The notes: generated by a model not told the origin, from the letters alone. A stretch of 64,000 bases of DNA from Flavobacteriales bacterium (GCA_020635715.1 JACJZG010000004.1:62001-126000); one strand, 5' to 3'. Positions 53,831-62,084 are shown, counted from the first letter of the stretch. Numbers and translations: made by a program.

Positions 53831-54568
53831 TCACTCGTTCTGTGCATTCGTAACTGGCGGTGGTACACCTTGACCTCCACCGTTGCGCTCCGGACCCTTG
53901 CCGAAGGAGCCTTGGAAAAGAGCGGTGGTTCTGTATGACAGCACTTTACGGCTGGCGTAACTGGTAATACAGACCTTATTCTGTTGGTTACCGCCTAAGA
54001 TCTGCAAGCCCGGGCCGGTGGTCTCCAGATAGAAGCCGACGTGTCCGGCATCTGGGTTGTGTGGATCGCTGCGATCGAAGACCACGATGCATCCATACTC
54101 CGGAGCCTTCAGCTCGCGGCCCCAGCCGAGCCAGCTTCTTGCTAATGCCGATCCGGTGCCGGTGATTTTCGCCTGCAACATGCACCAGTTCACGAATCCG
54201 GAACACCATGGGGTCTCATCGCTGGTTGCCGGATTGCTGGTCGATCGGAGATATTCGATGATGCGGGGGTTATGCTCGGGGCCAGGATATTCTACCACGC
54301 CAATCTCTGCTCTGGCATATGGTAGCCAAGGCGGTTCGTTCAGCAGACTCTGATCGCTTACAGATACCCGTTCCACATGCGATCGGCTCACCCAACCGAC
54401 CAGATCACCATCCGATAGGGTCGCCTTTGCGCGCAGCCATTCCCCATTGTTGCCCAATAGTTCAGTGATAAGTGTACCATAGGGCAGTTTGCCGATGATA
54501 TTATTCCCGATAGCTGGGCCGGATCGGAAACGTAGGATCGAGGCCGTGGTGCGCCAAGTTGTGGACAT
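53831..54568 (-). CDS. SH3b plus NlpC/P60-like (TIGR02594-type) putative amidase
   Basis: A 245-residue protein. Residues 8-68 form an SH3b domain (ILRFRSGPAIGNNIIGKLPY, GEWLRAKA, GWVSRSHVE). Residues 80-215 match the TIGR02594/CHAP-like cysteine peptidase family: YARAEIGVVEYPGPEHNPRI, the nucleophile C122 in PWCSGFVNWC, H176 in GHVGFYLE and a polar residue in ILGGNQQNKV. Such domains cleave peptidoglycan stem peptides. There is no signal peptide, so export would need another route or the target is intracellular. It is the first gene of the module, 74 bp before the protease gene. Confidence 0.85.
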   Translation of the reverse strand: MSTTWRTTASILRFRSGPAIGNNIIGKLPYGTLITELLGNNGEWLRAKATLSDGDLVGWVSRSHVERVSVSDQSLLNEPPWLPYARAEIGVVEYPGPEHNPRIIEYLRSTSNPATSDETPWCSGFVNWCMLQAKITGTGSALARSWLGWGRELKAPEYGCIVVFDRSDPHNPDAGHVGFYLETTGPGLQILGGNQQNKVCITSYASRKVLSYRTTALFQGSFGKGPERNGGGQGVPPPVTNAQNE

Positions 54569-54906
54569 GTGCGGAGTTTACTTCTGGGAATGGAGGCGTA
54601 TTAACCCCAAACCTCCCCCTCCTCCCACCCCCTCTCCAAATCCGGAAGGGGGGCTTTTTACAGGGGGGGTGGGGGGTTTCTTACACGCCCCCCCGGGGGT
54701 TTCTTACACGTAGTGGCCTCGCCGGGCGGGGCTGCGGAAGGCCCCCGGAACCGCCGGAAAGCCTTATGGGTTGCGGGTTACAGGCCACATGTGCAAATGG
54801 CGCGATCCGGTGCCCCTTGGCGGCTTGGGTGGCGGGTCGGGCCTGGGCCGCGTCGGGGGTATGGGCGCTTGGGCTATCGTTGTGGCGATCGGTAGCCGAT
54901 CCACCC
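54569..54906. promoter_or_regulatory. Intergenic region with homopolymer tracts between divergent genes
   Basis: This 338-bp region separates the module's first gene from a divergent LuxR-type regulator. It contains C-rich and G-rich tracts, with a hairpin-like CCCCCTCTCC...GGAAGGGGGGC followed by TTTTT (54627-54660), G7 and G6 runs (54663-54676) and C7 (54688-54694). The 16-bp sequence GGGGGTTTCTTACACG is present twice (54672-54687 and 54695-54710). It must hold the promoters for both directions. Tract length changes could vary expression. Confidence 0.5.
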
Positions 54907-55629
54907 ATGGCGCGCAAGAGCCCGCTCCCGCCCGGTCCTGTGGAGGCTTCTGCTGGTGTACCGGCGGAAGGGGGCAGCCCTCGGGTGGCCGTGGTGGATC
55001 CATTGCCCTGCATGCGCTTGGGCCTTGCGACCATGCTGGAGCGCAATGGCCGGTACCGCGTGGTGCTGAGCGTGGCCACGGGCGAAGAACTGATCGCGGC
55101 GCTGGCGGATGGAGCACCGGTGGACCTGATCGTGTTGGACGTGCGGCCACACCACGGCGATGGGTACGCCCTGCTGGAGTGGTTGCGGGTGCACCAGCCC
55201 GGGATGCGCGTGCTGGCCTACGGTCTGCCGGCCGACGATGGTACCGTGGTGCGCAGTTACCGGTCCGGTGCGTGCGCCCTGCTCAGCAAGGACATGGACG
55301 AGGAGCTGCTGCTGCTGGCCATGGACGTGGTGCGGCGCGCAGCGGTCTTCCATACCCCGCACACGCAGCAGGTGCTGCTGGAAAATCCGGACGGCTTGTG
55401 CGCAGAGGAGCGGCGCAGGCAGAAGCTGCTGGTGCAATTGACCAAACGGCAGCTGGAAGTGCTGGTGCTCCTGTGCCGGGAGGATTGCCCCAGCTCCGCG
55501 CGGATCGGCCACGCATTGGGGATCACCGCACGCACCGTGGACAGCCACGTGGAGGAGCTCTTCGAACTGTTCGACGTGAACCGGCGCGTGATGCTGGTGC
55601 GCGCGGCGCAGCGCCTGGGCATCGTGTAG
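54907..55629 (+). CDS. LuxR/NarL-type regulator with degenerate receiver
   Basis: A 240-residue protein from MARKSPLPPGPVEASAGVPA. The receiver (about 28-145) starts RVAVVDPLPCMRLGLATML: the usual acidic pair is reduced to VDP. The phosphoacceptor strand DLIVLDVRPHHGDGYALLEW still has its Asp and ALLSKDMDEE keeps the Lys. The C-terminal LuxR helix-turn-helix reads LTKRQLEVLVLLCREDCPSS, IGHALGITARTVDSHVEELF. No kinase gene is adjacent. It may be an orphan regulator of the divergent module. Confidence 0.85.
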   Translation: MARKSPLPPGPVEASAGVPAEGGSPRVAVVDPLPCMRLGLATMLERNGRYRVVLSVATGEELIAALADGAPVDLIVLDVRPHHGDGYALLEWLRVHQPGMRVLAYGLPADDGTVVRSYRSGACALLSKDMDEELLLLAMDVVRRAAVFHTPHTQQVLLENPDGLCAEERRRQKLLVQLTKRQLEVLVLLCREDCPSSARIGHALGITARTVDSHVEELFELFDVNRRVMLVRAAQRLGIV

Positions 55630-55699
55630 GGCCGGGTGGCGACCTTGCGTGTGAGCGCCACGGTCGTTCCGCTGATGCGCAAGGTCGGATACATGGTAC

Positions 55700-56112
55700 G
55701 TAAGGTGGTATGCGCGAGGCGTCGGGTCGTGTGCGTGGCGCAACAGGTCGAGCGCGTGATGCAGCCGGTCGTGCGTTCGGCGCATCAAGTCGTGCGCAGG
55801 ACACATCAAGTCGTGTGCGTCACGCATCAAGTCGTGCGCATGATGCACAAGGTCGTGTGCGTGACGCATCAAGTCGTGCCCGTCATGCATCAGGTCGTGC
55901 GCCTGACGCATCAAGTCGTGCGCCTGACGCAACAGGTCGTGCGCCTGATGCATCAAGTCGTGTGCATGACGCGTCAAGTCGTGTGCGTGACGCAACAGGT
56001 CGTGCGCCTGACGCATCAAGTCGTGCGCGTGACGCGTCAAGTCGAACGCGTGACGCATCAAGTCGTGCGCATGACACATCAAGTCGTGTGTGTCACGCAT
56101 CAGGTCGCGTGT
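55700..56112. repeat. 21-bp minisatellite, about 18 units
   Basis: Units follow GTCGTGCGC-N-TGACGCATCA-A/G with period 21; substitutions such as CGC/TGC, CAT/CGT and CAA/CAG vary between units. Because the period is a multiple of three, several frames on both strands stay open as heptapeptide repeats (for example AHDLMRQ on the minus strand, QVVRLTH on the plus). No start or flanking domain picks one frame. It lies between the orphan regulator and the FN3 gene. It fills the 644-bp gap 55630-56273 together with short flanks. Confidence 0.85.
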
Positions 56113-56273
56113 TCCGGGAAAGTTCGCGTTCGGCGGGCCTTTGCCATCGGTCCCCCGTAGTTCTACGGAGCGGGCTTCCCGTATGCCATCTGCGTTCCAG
56201 CGTCACCTTTCGCGGCCGGTGATCGCATAAGGCCCTGTGTCGGAATTCCCCGGCACATTAAAACCCCAAACAG

Positions 56274-56903
56274 ATGAAAGATCTGTTCATCGTCAAGCTG
56301 GGCCTGCAAGGCCTCACTTCAGCGGCCTTGGTGGAAAAAGGCCGTACACACATCAAGGATTGCACGGGCAACGCCAACGTGACCTTGCCAGCCAACTTCC
56401 TCGCGGACTTCACCCAAGCGGTGGACGACCTCGAAGCCGCCAACATCGCGGTGTTCGAGAACGGCGGTCGGAAGGATACGCTGGCCCGGAACACGGCGAA
56501 GTTCGCGTTGGAGGAGTTCGTGCGCGAACTGGCCGGCTACGTGCAGGCCCAGTGCAACGAGGATGCGCTGAAGATCGCAAGCTGTGGCTTCGGAACGCGC
56601 AAGTCCCCGTCCCCGGTGGGGATCGTGGACGCGCCGAAGAACCTGCGCGCAGGTCGGGGCAAGGTGTCGGGTGATATCGACGTGCGCTGGGACGGCGTGC
56701 AGGGTCGGATCATGTACGCCCTGTACATCTGTGCCGGTGATCCGAAGGTGGAAGCGGACTGGAGCCTGCTGTTGCAGACCAGCCGGAACTTCCACACGGC
56801 GATCAACCTGACGAGCGATGCGGTCTACTACTTCCGGGTGGTGGCCATCGGCACCGCCGGTCCGGGACCTGTGAGCGACAGTGCCTGGTCCAAGGCGGCC
56901 TGA
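56274..56903 (+). CDS. Fibronectin type III-domain protein
   Basis: A 209-residue protein. The N-terminal half (about 1-110) is helical, with MKDLFIVKLGLQGLTSAALV and FALEEFVRELAGYVQAQCNE. The C-terminal half is an FN3 domain: IVDAPKNLRAGRGKVSGDID, VRWDGVQG, YYFRVVAIGTAGPGPVSDSA. No signal peptide is seen. Small proteins with this layout are common in Bacteroidota and have no assigned function. It stands 120 bp before the duplicated-domain gene on the same strand. Confidence 0.78.
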   Translation: MKDLFIVKLGLQGLTSAALVEKGRTHIKDCTGNANVTLPANFLADFTQAVDDLEAANIAVFENGGRKDTLARNTAKFALEEFVRELAGYVQAQCNEDALKIASCGFGTRKSPSPVGIVDAPKNLRAGRGKVSGDIDVRWDGVQGRIMYALYICAGDPKVEADWSLLLQTSRNFHTAINLTSDAVYYFRVVAIGTAGPGPVSDSAWSKAA

Positions 56904-57023
56904 TCCGCTGCCCTCCTTCTTCCTCAGGCCCTTGCCCCGGAACTGCCCACAGGCGGTCCGGGGTCGGGGCATTGAGGGGAGCGATCAGCTGCCCGCGAAG
57001 GATACCACCAACAACACGCCACG

Positions 57024-57959
57024 ATGAACACCGCAAGGAACAACGACTGGAACAGCGCTTACGAACGCGACTACCTCGCGTGGTATGAGCGTGAGCAGGA
57101 TACCGTGGGGGAGCCCTTCGACCCGCAGCCTTTCGTGGACGCGGCGCACGCGCAATACCCGGACCATCCTGAACTGGCCGAGGCCTTTGCGCGCTGCACC
57201 GGTGCCTGGCACCGCTCCCGCCTCTACACCTACCTGCGCATGCCGGCCGACCGCAAGGCGCGCTGGCACTTCATCGGCAGCTTCTGGCTGCAACACCCCA
57301 AGCTGGGTAAGCTGCTGGTGGACCTGCTGCAGGACCCGGACGATGGCGCGCAGGTATGCATCGGCGGCTTCGAGTACTTCGATCGCCTGGGCGAAGCGGA
57401 CGAGCTTGAGGCCTGGGAGAGCGAGGCCCTGAAGGTGCTGGCCGAATTGGAGGAGGAGGAGAGGATCAACGCAGAGCTGCGCGCCGCCTTGCAGGCCATG
57501 GAGGAGCAGCACGCGGCGGAGGTGGGGCAGCCCTTCGAGCCCGGTGAACTATTTCAGCTGGCCACCGAACAATGGCCGGACATGCCGCTGGTGGCTGCCA
57601 CTTTCGCCCTGTGTACGCAGGAATGGCCCTTGAGCGATCTGTACACGTACTTCATGAGCTATACGGAGCGCCGTGCGCTGCTCTATTTCTGTGGCGCGAC
57701 GCTGAAACACCCCGACCTGGGCTACCTGCTCGTGGACCTCGTGTTCGACGAGCGCGTGGAAGGGGGTGTGCGCGTGGTGGGCATGGAGTTCATGGGCCAC
57801 GAGACCGGGGAGGAGGATACGGACGGGATCTGGGAACCGTACTGGCCGGCGGGCGATGCCGTGCCCACGAGCGCCGCACCGCCCCGGGGGCACCTACGTA
57901 TCGTGCACGTAGGGAACGTTGCCCGGGACCGCTGCGTACACTGCTGGCCTGGAGAATAA
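57024..57959 (+). CDS. Hypothetical protein with internal duplication
   Basis: A 311-residue acidic protein. Two halves repeat the same pattern. The first (about 28-110) has GEPFDPQPFVDAAHAQYPDH, RLYTYLRMPADRKAR and HPKLGKLLVDLLQD. The second (about 170-255) has GQPFEPGELFQLATEQWPDM, DLYTYFMSYTERRA and HPDLGYLLVDLVFD. A Glu-rich helix (about 128-165) links them. It may arise from a duplicated domain that binds the same partner twice. No known domain or signal peptide. It sits 22 bp before the GNAT-like gene and is probably cotranscribed. Confidence 0.65.
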   Translation: MNTARNNDWNSAYERDYLAWYEREQDTVGEPFDPQPFVDAAHAQYPDHPELAEAFARCTGAWHRSRLYTYLRMPADRKARWHFIGSFWLQHPKLGKLLVDLLQDPDDGAQVCIGGFEYFDRLGEADELEAWESEALKVLAELEEEERINAELRAALQAMEEQHAAEVGQPFEPGELFQLATEQWPDMPLVAATFALCTQEWPLSDLYTYFMSYTERRALLYFCGATLKHPDLGYLLVDLVFDERVEGGVRVVGMEFMGHETGEEDTDGIWEPYWPAGDAVPTSAAPPRGHLRIVHVGNVARDRCVHCWPGE

Positions 57960-57981
57960 GCTACCCTGATACGGCGAACAC

Positions 57982-58785
57982 ATGGCGATCCACGACAACG
58001 TCCGGATCATCCCGCTCACCCACGCGGTGATCGAGCAGGCCGCGCACCCCTGGCCCGATCGGTGGGAGCAGCAGCTGGGCCGCCTGCGCTGGCACCTGAG
58101 CACACCCTACGCCACCGCGTTGATGGCCGAGCTTTTCGGCGATGTGATCGGCGTGGCCTGCGGTTTCGTGCAGGGCGGTGTGGGCCGCATCACGGTGCTC
58201 GGTTTCCTGGACGAGGCCGATGCCCCGGTGCGCGAGCGCCTGACCAGCGCGCTGCTCGATGCGCTCACCGAACAAGGCTGCACCAGCATCGAGCTCGTGG
58301 CCGCGCCGGCCGATGTGGCGAAGTGGGAGCACTTCGGTTTCGCGCCGCACGAGACCATCCTGCGCTACACGGGCGGCAAATTCCTGCAAGCCACGCGCGA
58401 CGAGGTGATCCACCACGAGCTGGAGCATCGCCTCGGGATCCTGCACCTGGACCGCAAGGCCTTCGGCTACGACCGCAGCGCGCTGGTGATGGAGCATAGC
58501 TACCTCTGCGTGGTATACATGGAGGGCACGCGCATCCGCGGTTATGCGCTCTCGCTGCTCGGCGAGGGCCTCATCGTGGCGGACGCCCCGGACGTGGGCC
58601 TGGAGCTGCAACGCTGGCACTTCCCCATCCAGGACCACATTCTCCTGCCCGAAGGCAACGGCGCCCACGAACACCTCACCAAGCAGGCCTACCGCACCAC
58701 CGTCGAAGGCATCCGCATGGTGCGCGGCGCTGTGCGGCCCTTGAAGGTGGAGATGTGCTTTGCGTGGGAATGGGGGGCGGTGTGA
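57982..58785 (+). CDS. GNAT-like N-acetyltransferase-fold protein
   Basis: A 267-residue protein. The N-terminal domain (about 1-125) fits a GNAT fold: LMAELFGDVIGVACGFVQGG, then ITVLGFLDEADAPVRERLTS and LLDALTEQGCTSIELVAAPA with KWEHFGFAPHETILRYTGGK, the typical last strand-turn of GNATs. The second half (about 130-255) looks like a second, weaker domain (LGILHLDRKAFGYDRSALVM, IRGYALSLLGEGLIVADAPD), as in tandem GNAT proteins. The substrate is unknown. The motif Q-x-x-G-x-G/A for coenzyme A is not clearly visible, so activity is uncertain. Confidence 0.65.
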   Translation: MAIHDNVRIIPLTHAVIEQAAHPWPDRWEQQLGRLRWHLSTPYATALMAELFGDVIGVACGFVQGGVGRITVLGFLDEADAPVRERLTSALLDALTEQGCTSIELVAAPADVAKWEHFGFAPHETILRYTGGKFLQATRDEVIHHELEHRLGILHLDRKAFGYDRSALVMEHSYLCVVYMEGTRIRGYALSLLGEGLIVADAPDVGLELQRWHFPIQDHILLPEGNGAHEHLTKQAYRTTVEGIRMVRGAVRPLKVEMCFAWEWGAV

Positions 58786-58839
58786 AGGTGCATACGTGCG
58801 CGGCGCACGCCGCTGCTGGGGATCCCCCTTTGGATCATA

Positions 58840-58987
58840 CTTCAAGCCTATCCTTCGGGCTGCGTGAGGGTTTTCGGCCCCCCTGTTCCATTGCGCGACC
58901 CACGATGACCACCGGCCATGCACGGGCATCGCGCCTCATCCGGTGCCAGGACCCTCCTCGCTCGTTCCCAAGAACGTGCTTGAGCTG
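58840..58987. repeat. Possible diverged relative of the 9.2-kb repeat
   Basis: The left end CTTCAAGCCTATCCTTCGGG and GTGAGGGT resemble 9246-9275 (CTCAAACACACCCTTCGGAC, GCGAGGGT). The right end CTCGCTCGTTCCCAAGAACG, TGCTTGAGC resembles 9364-9390 (CTCGCTCGCTTCCAAAAGCA, TTTTTGAG). The ends again pair as an inverted repeat (CTTCAAGC and GCTTGAG). It lies before the regulator gene at 59068. The middle differs. Confidence 0.4.
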
Positions 58988-59067
58988 CGCGCTGTTGAAC
59001 GGGCCGTACCATTCCACCTTTTCGTGTGAGGAAGAATATTCCCACGGTTGCTTTCTTTGAAGTGGCC

Positions 59068-59727
59068 ATGGACGCTCTCCCACACCGGATCCCGGTAGCG
59101 CTGATCGACGATCACACGCTCCTGCGCAACATGCTGGGCACCATGATCGGCGACATGCCGGAGTACGAGGTGGTGCTGGATGCCGCCAATGGAGCGGAAT
59201 TCGTAAAGGCCCTGGAAGCGGGCGGAATGCACATCGCGGTGGCCGTGGTGGACCTGCACATGCCGGTGATGGATGGTTATGAGACCATCGCCTGGTTGCA
59301 CCAGCACCGGCCGGGCACACGCGTGCTGGCGCTCACCTTCGAACGCACCCAGCAAGCCATGGACAGGGCCATCCAGGCCGGTGCCTGCGGCTTCGTACTG
59401 AAGGACGCAACGTACGCGGAATTCAAGCATGCGTTGGACGAGGTGGCCACGCGCGGGCATTACACCAACGGCCTGGTGCTGGAGAATGCGCCGAAGGAGT
59501 TCCGGGAACTTCCCCCGGGCCATAGGCAACTCACCGACCGGGAACTGGAGTTCATCCGCCTGGCCTGTGACCCACGGGAAATGACCCACGAGACGATCGC
59601 GGAGCTGATGGGGGTGCACCGTCGTACGGTGGACGGATACCGCAATTCGGCCTTCGCGAAGCTGGAGGTGAAGACACGGGCCGGCATGGTGCTGATCGCG
59701 GTGCAATGCGGGCTGGTCCCCGGTTGA
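59068..59727 (+). CDS. NarL/LuxR-type response regulator
   Basis: A 219-residue protein from MDALPHRIPVALIDDHTLLR; the frame extends 14 codons upstream with no support. The receiver has D14/D15, phosphoacceptor in VAVVDLHMPVMDGYE (Asp near 62), T in LALTFERT and K in GFVLKDATYAEF. The helix-turn-helix reads QLTDRELEFIRLACDPREMT, IAELMGVHRRTVDGYRNSAF. All receiver residues are intact. The histidine kinase at 61244-62014 is the likely partner. Two ACACCGGTGT palindromes lie between this gene and the next operon. Confidence 0.9.
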   Translation: MDALPHRIPVALIDDHTLLRNMLGTMIGDMPEYEVVLDAANGAEFVKALEAGGMHIAVAVVDLHMPVMDGYETIAWLHQHRPGTRVLALTFERTQQAMDRAIQAGACGFVLKDATYAEFKHALDEVATRGHYTNGLVLENAPKEFRELPPGHRQLTDRELEFIRLACDPREMTHETIAELMGVHRRTVDGYRNSAFAKLEVKTRAGMVLIAVQCGLVPG

Positions 59728-59752
59728 TCCGGTGCCGGGCCACGACCCCCGC

Positions 59753-59785
59753 ACACCGGTGTTCACACGTAGGGCACACCGGTGT
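59753..59785. promoter_or_regulatory. Paired ACACCGGTGT palindromes, candidate operator
   Basis: Perfect 10-bp palindromes at 59753-59762 and 59776-59785, 23 bp centre to centre, each within GCACACCGGTGTTYACACG. They stand in the 126-bp gap between the regulator stop and the next gene. About two helical turns separate them, which suits a cooperative dimer pair. Confidence 0.6.
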
Positions 59786-59853
59786 TTACACGGTATGGGA
59801 CCGGTGAAGGGGTATGGGTGGGCGGATAGTTTCGGCCCGAACAAAAAGAGCCC

Positions 59854-60579
59854 ATGCCATCCATGCCCAACGGCGCCCTCACGCGCACGCAGTTCGACAC
59901 CGCCCGCGACCAGTTCACGGCCCGCTTTCTGATCGACGCCAACAAGCTGCCGAAGGAGCCGTTGCAGACCTTCGACTTCGCCGAGCTCAAGGACCTGGTG
60001 GATGGCGTGGAGGGGGACTATCGCCTGGTGGTGGTGCACTATGGCCTGAAGGACGATAGCCTGTGCTACGGGTTCAGCTTCACCGTCGGAACGCCCATCC
60101 CCAACACCGATTCCTATACCTATCCCGAGCAGAAGGAACCCACGCATGTGTTGGTCGGGAAGCAGTTCCAACCGATCACGGCGGCTGCGTGGGCACCAAT
60201 GCGGAGCGCCTACCTGGATACGATGTGGACCAAACGGGACAACGGCCATTTCGAGCAGCTCACCGCTGTGGATGCGTTGCGCTGTGTGTTCCCCTGGGAA
60301 GCGGAACTGCTGCCCTTGTATGTCGACAACGCCGGGAACGGGGAATACCGGATGGCGGTGGAGAGCATCAGCCGCTACCATGATGCGGAGACCGGCGATG
60401 GTGGCGCCTCCAGCCTGAAGGGTTTCCGCCACGAGATCGGCTTCTACATGGAAGAGCTGGTTGAGGGCAAATGGGTGCGCCTGCTCAGCGATGCCGTGGA
60501 GAATGCACCCTACCGCAACCGTGCAGCCGATTTCGGGAATCTTTGTCCGGTGAGTTGCAGCACGTACACCGAGGTGTAG
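59854..60579 (+). CDS. Hypothetical protein of the regulator/kinase cluster
   Basis: A 241-residue cytoplasmic protein from MPSMPNGALTRTQFDTARDQ (ATG 59863 also possible). It has alpha/beta segments: AELKDLVDGVEGDYRLVVVH, SFTVGTPIPNTDSYTYPEQK, THVLVGKQFQPITAAAWAPM, and ends with a Cys pair (FGNLCPVSCSTYTEV). No known domain. It is 18 bp before the membrane-protein gene and is the first gene after the palindromes, so it is likely the first of a three-gene unit ending with the kinase. Confidence 0.68.
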   Translation: MPSMPNGALTRTQFDTARDQFTARFLIDANKLPKEPLQTFDFAELKDLVDGVEGDYRLVVVHYGLKDDSLCYGFSFTVGTPIPNTDSYTYPEQKEPTHVLVGKQFQPITAAAWAPMRSAYLDTMWTKRDNGHFEQLTAVDALRCVFPWEAELLPLYVDNAGNGEYRMAVESISRYHDAETGDGGASSLKGFRHEIGFYMEELVEGKWVRLLSDAVENAPYRNRAADFGNLCPVSCSTYTEV

Positions 60580-60597
60580 CGCGGCACACCAACGGCC

Positions 60598-61257
60598 ATG
60601 AAGCTGATCGAAGACCATAAGGAGATCGTCCTGCTGGCGGCCTTCGTGCTCTGGCTCTTTGCCAGGGGCCGGTCCGATCACGCTTGGGTGCGCTACATCG
60701 GTCCGCTGTTGGGCCTGGGCTTCGTGATCGAGATGGTGGCCAAGTGGTTCGGCCAGCATGGCCTGAACAACCATCTGCTCTACAACAGCTTCTTCCTGCT
60801 GGACTTCGGGGTGATCAGCTGGATGCTCTACCGCACCTTTCCCGGAGCGGTGGGCCTCCGTCGCCTGATCGCCGGTGCCCACATCGTGGTCCTCGCGACC
60901 CTTGCATGGGAGCTGTGGGGCCATGGTACACCCCATCTGCTGGCCACCAAGGCATTGATCATCGGCGGCTTCATGCTGGGCCTGCTCGCGGTGCGCACGC
61001 TGTTCGCGCTGGTGCGCGAAAGTGACGTGCCGGTGCACGGCCGTCCATTGTTCTGGGTCCTGCTTTCCATCATGGTGTACTATCTCAGCTTCATTCCGAT
61101 ATTCGGTCTGTACAATTACCTGGTCGCCAACCATTCGCCCATCGTGTTCGAACTGAACAAGGTGAACAGCATCCTCTTCCTGACGCGCTATGGCCTGGTG
61201 TTGACGGGGCTGATCCTGTTGTACCGGCAAGCGCCTGCATTCCATGGAAGGCAATGA
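60598..61257 (+). CDS. Polytopic membrane protein of the regulator/kinase cluster
   Basis: A 219-residue protein with about six membrane helices (for example IVLLAAFVLWLFARG, YIGPLLGLGFVIEMVAKWFG, SFFLLDFGVISWMLYRTFPG, FWVLLSIMVYYLSFIPIFGL, SILFLTRYGLVLTGLILLYR). It overlaps the kinase gene by 14 bp, so the two are coupled. It may act as the sensor that feeds the short kinase, which has only one membrane helix. I do not know the family. Confidence 0.72.
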   Translation: MKLIEDHKEIVLLAAFVLWLFARGRSDHAWVRYIGPLLGLGFVIEMVAKWFGQHGLNNHLLYNSFFLLDFGVISWMLYRTFPGAVGLRRLIAGAHIVVLATLAWELWGHGTPHLLATKALIIGGFMLGLLAVRTLFALVRESDVPVHGRPLFWVLLSIMVYYLSFIPIFGLYNYLVANHSPIVFELNKVNSILFLTRYGLVLTGLILLYRQAPAFHGRQ

Positions 61258-62014
61258 CCTTTTCCTCACCATCGTGGTGAGCTGCCTCACCATCTTCCTG
61301 GTCCTGTCCCTGGTGGTGGCGCTGTTGGTGAAGAGCTCCATCCGGCAGCACGAGCACAGGATGGCATTGGCCCAGGCAGAATTGTTGAAGGACCAGGAGA
61401 TCCTGCATGCGGAGCAGCAGGCCACCCAGGACACCCTGCAGGAGGTGGGCCGGGAATTGCATGACAACGTGGCCCAGCTGCTTTCCCTGGCCTGCCTGGG
61501 CCTCGGTTCTGAAATGGACCGTGCGCCGCAGAACAAGATGATCTCAGTGGCCTATGAGGGCGCGGTGCGGGCGCTTGCGGAGGTACGGCGCTTGAGCCAT
61601 ACCTTGAACGTGGACCTCTGGGACGATCTTTCGATCAACGAGGCCATCGTCAAGGAAGCGGAACGCGTGCGCGTTTCCACCGGCCTTGCATTGAAGGTGC
61701 ATGTGGAAGGTGAGCTACCCGCCCTGGATGCCCGGCTGAAGATGGGCTTGTACCGCGTTTTCCAGGAGGTCCTGAACAACACGATGAAGCACAGTGGTGC
61801 TTCGCAGCTGATCGTCACCCTTTCGGCCGCCCCGGTGTTCACCATGCGCATGGCCGATGATGGAAAGGGTTTCGATCGGCGCACCGCTCGCAGCGCTGGC
61901 GGCTTGGCGAACATCCCGGTCCGCTGCGAGCGCATGGGCTTCGATGCCTATTGCGAGACCGCACCGGGAGCGGGTTGCACGTGGCGGTTGGTGCAACGCG
62001 CGGTGCAGAGCTGA
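61244..62014 (+). CDS. Short sensor histidine kinase (HisKA_3 type)
   Basis: A 256-residue kinase with one membrane helix (LTIVVSCLTIFLVLSLVVAL, about 8-27), a coiled linker, and a NarX/DesK-type core: phosphoacceptor in GRELHDNVAQLLSLACLGLG (His near 69), N box FQEVLNNTMKHSGASQ and DDGKGFD. It lacks a sensor domain, so a partner should detect the signal; the membrane protein overlapping its start is the best candidate. Its likely target is the regulator at 59068. Confidence 0.9.
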   Translation: MEGNDLFLTIVVSCLTIFLVLSLVVALLVKSSIRQHEHRMALAQAELLKDQEILHAEQQATQDTLQEVGRELHDNVAQLLSLACLGLGSEMDRAPQNKMISVAYEGAVRALAEVRRLSHTLNVDLWDDLSINEAIVKEAERVRVSTGLALKVHVEGELPALDARLKMGLYRVFQEVLNNTMKHSGASQLIVTLSAAPVFTMRMADDGKGFDRRTARSAGGLANIPVRCERMGFDAYCETAPGAGCTWRLVQRAVQS

Positions 62015-62084
62015 GCGTGGCGGGGAATTGTGGACCAGGATGGGGATTGTTCTGCGCTACGGCTTGGGGGGGTGCGAGTCGGCG

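Noticed and set aside
54874..56100. 408-codon minus-strand frame made of AHDLM heptads
   Set aside because: It runs antisense through a clear regulator gene; the open frame is explained by the 21-bp period and high GC.
55700..56112. CRISPR array
   Set aside because: The units are contiguous 21-bp copies without unique spacers and no cas genes are nearby.
58936..61536. 866-codon minus-strand frame
   Set aside because: It crosses four well-supported plus-strand genes and has no recognisable domain.
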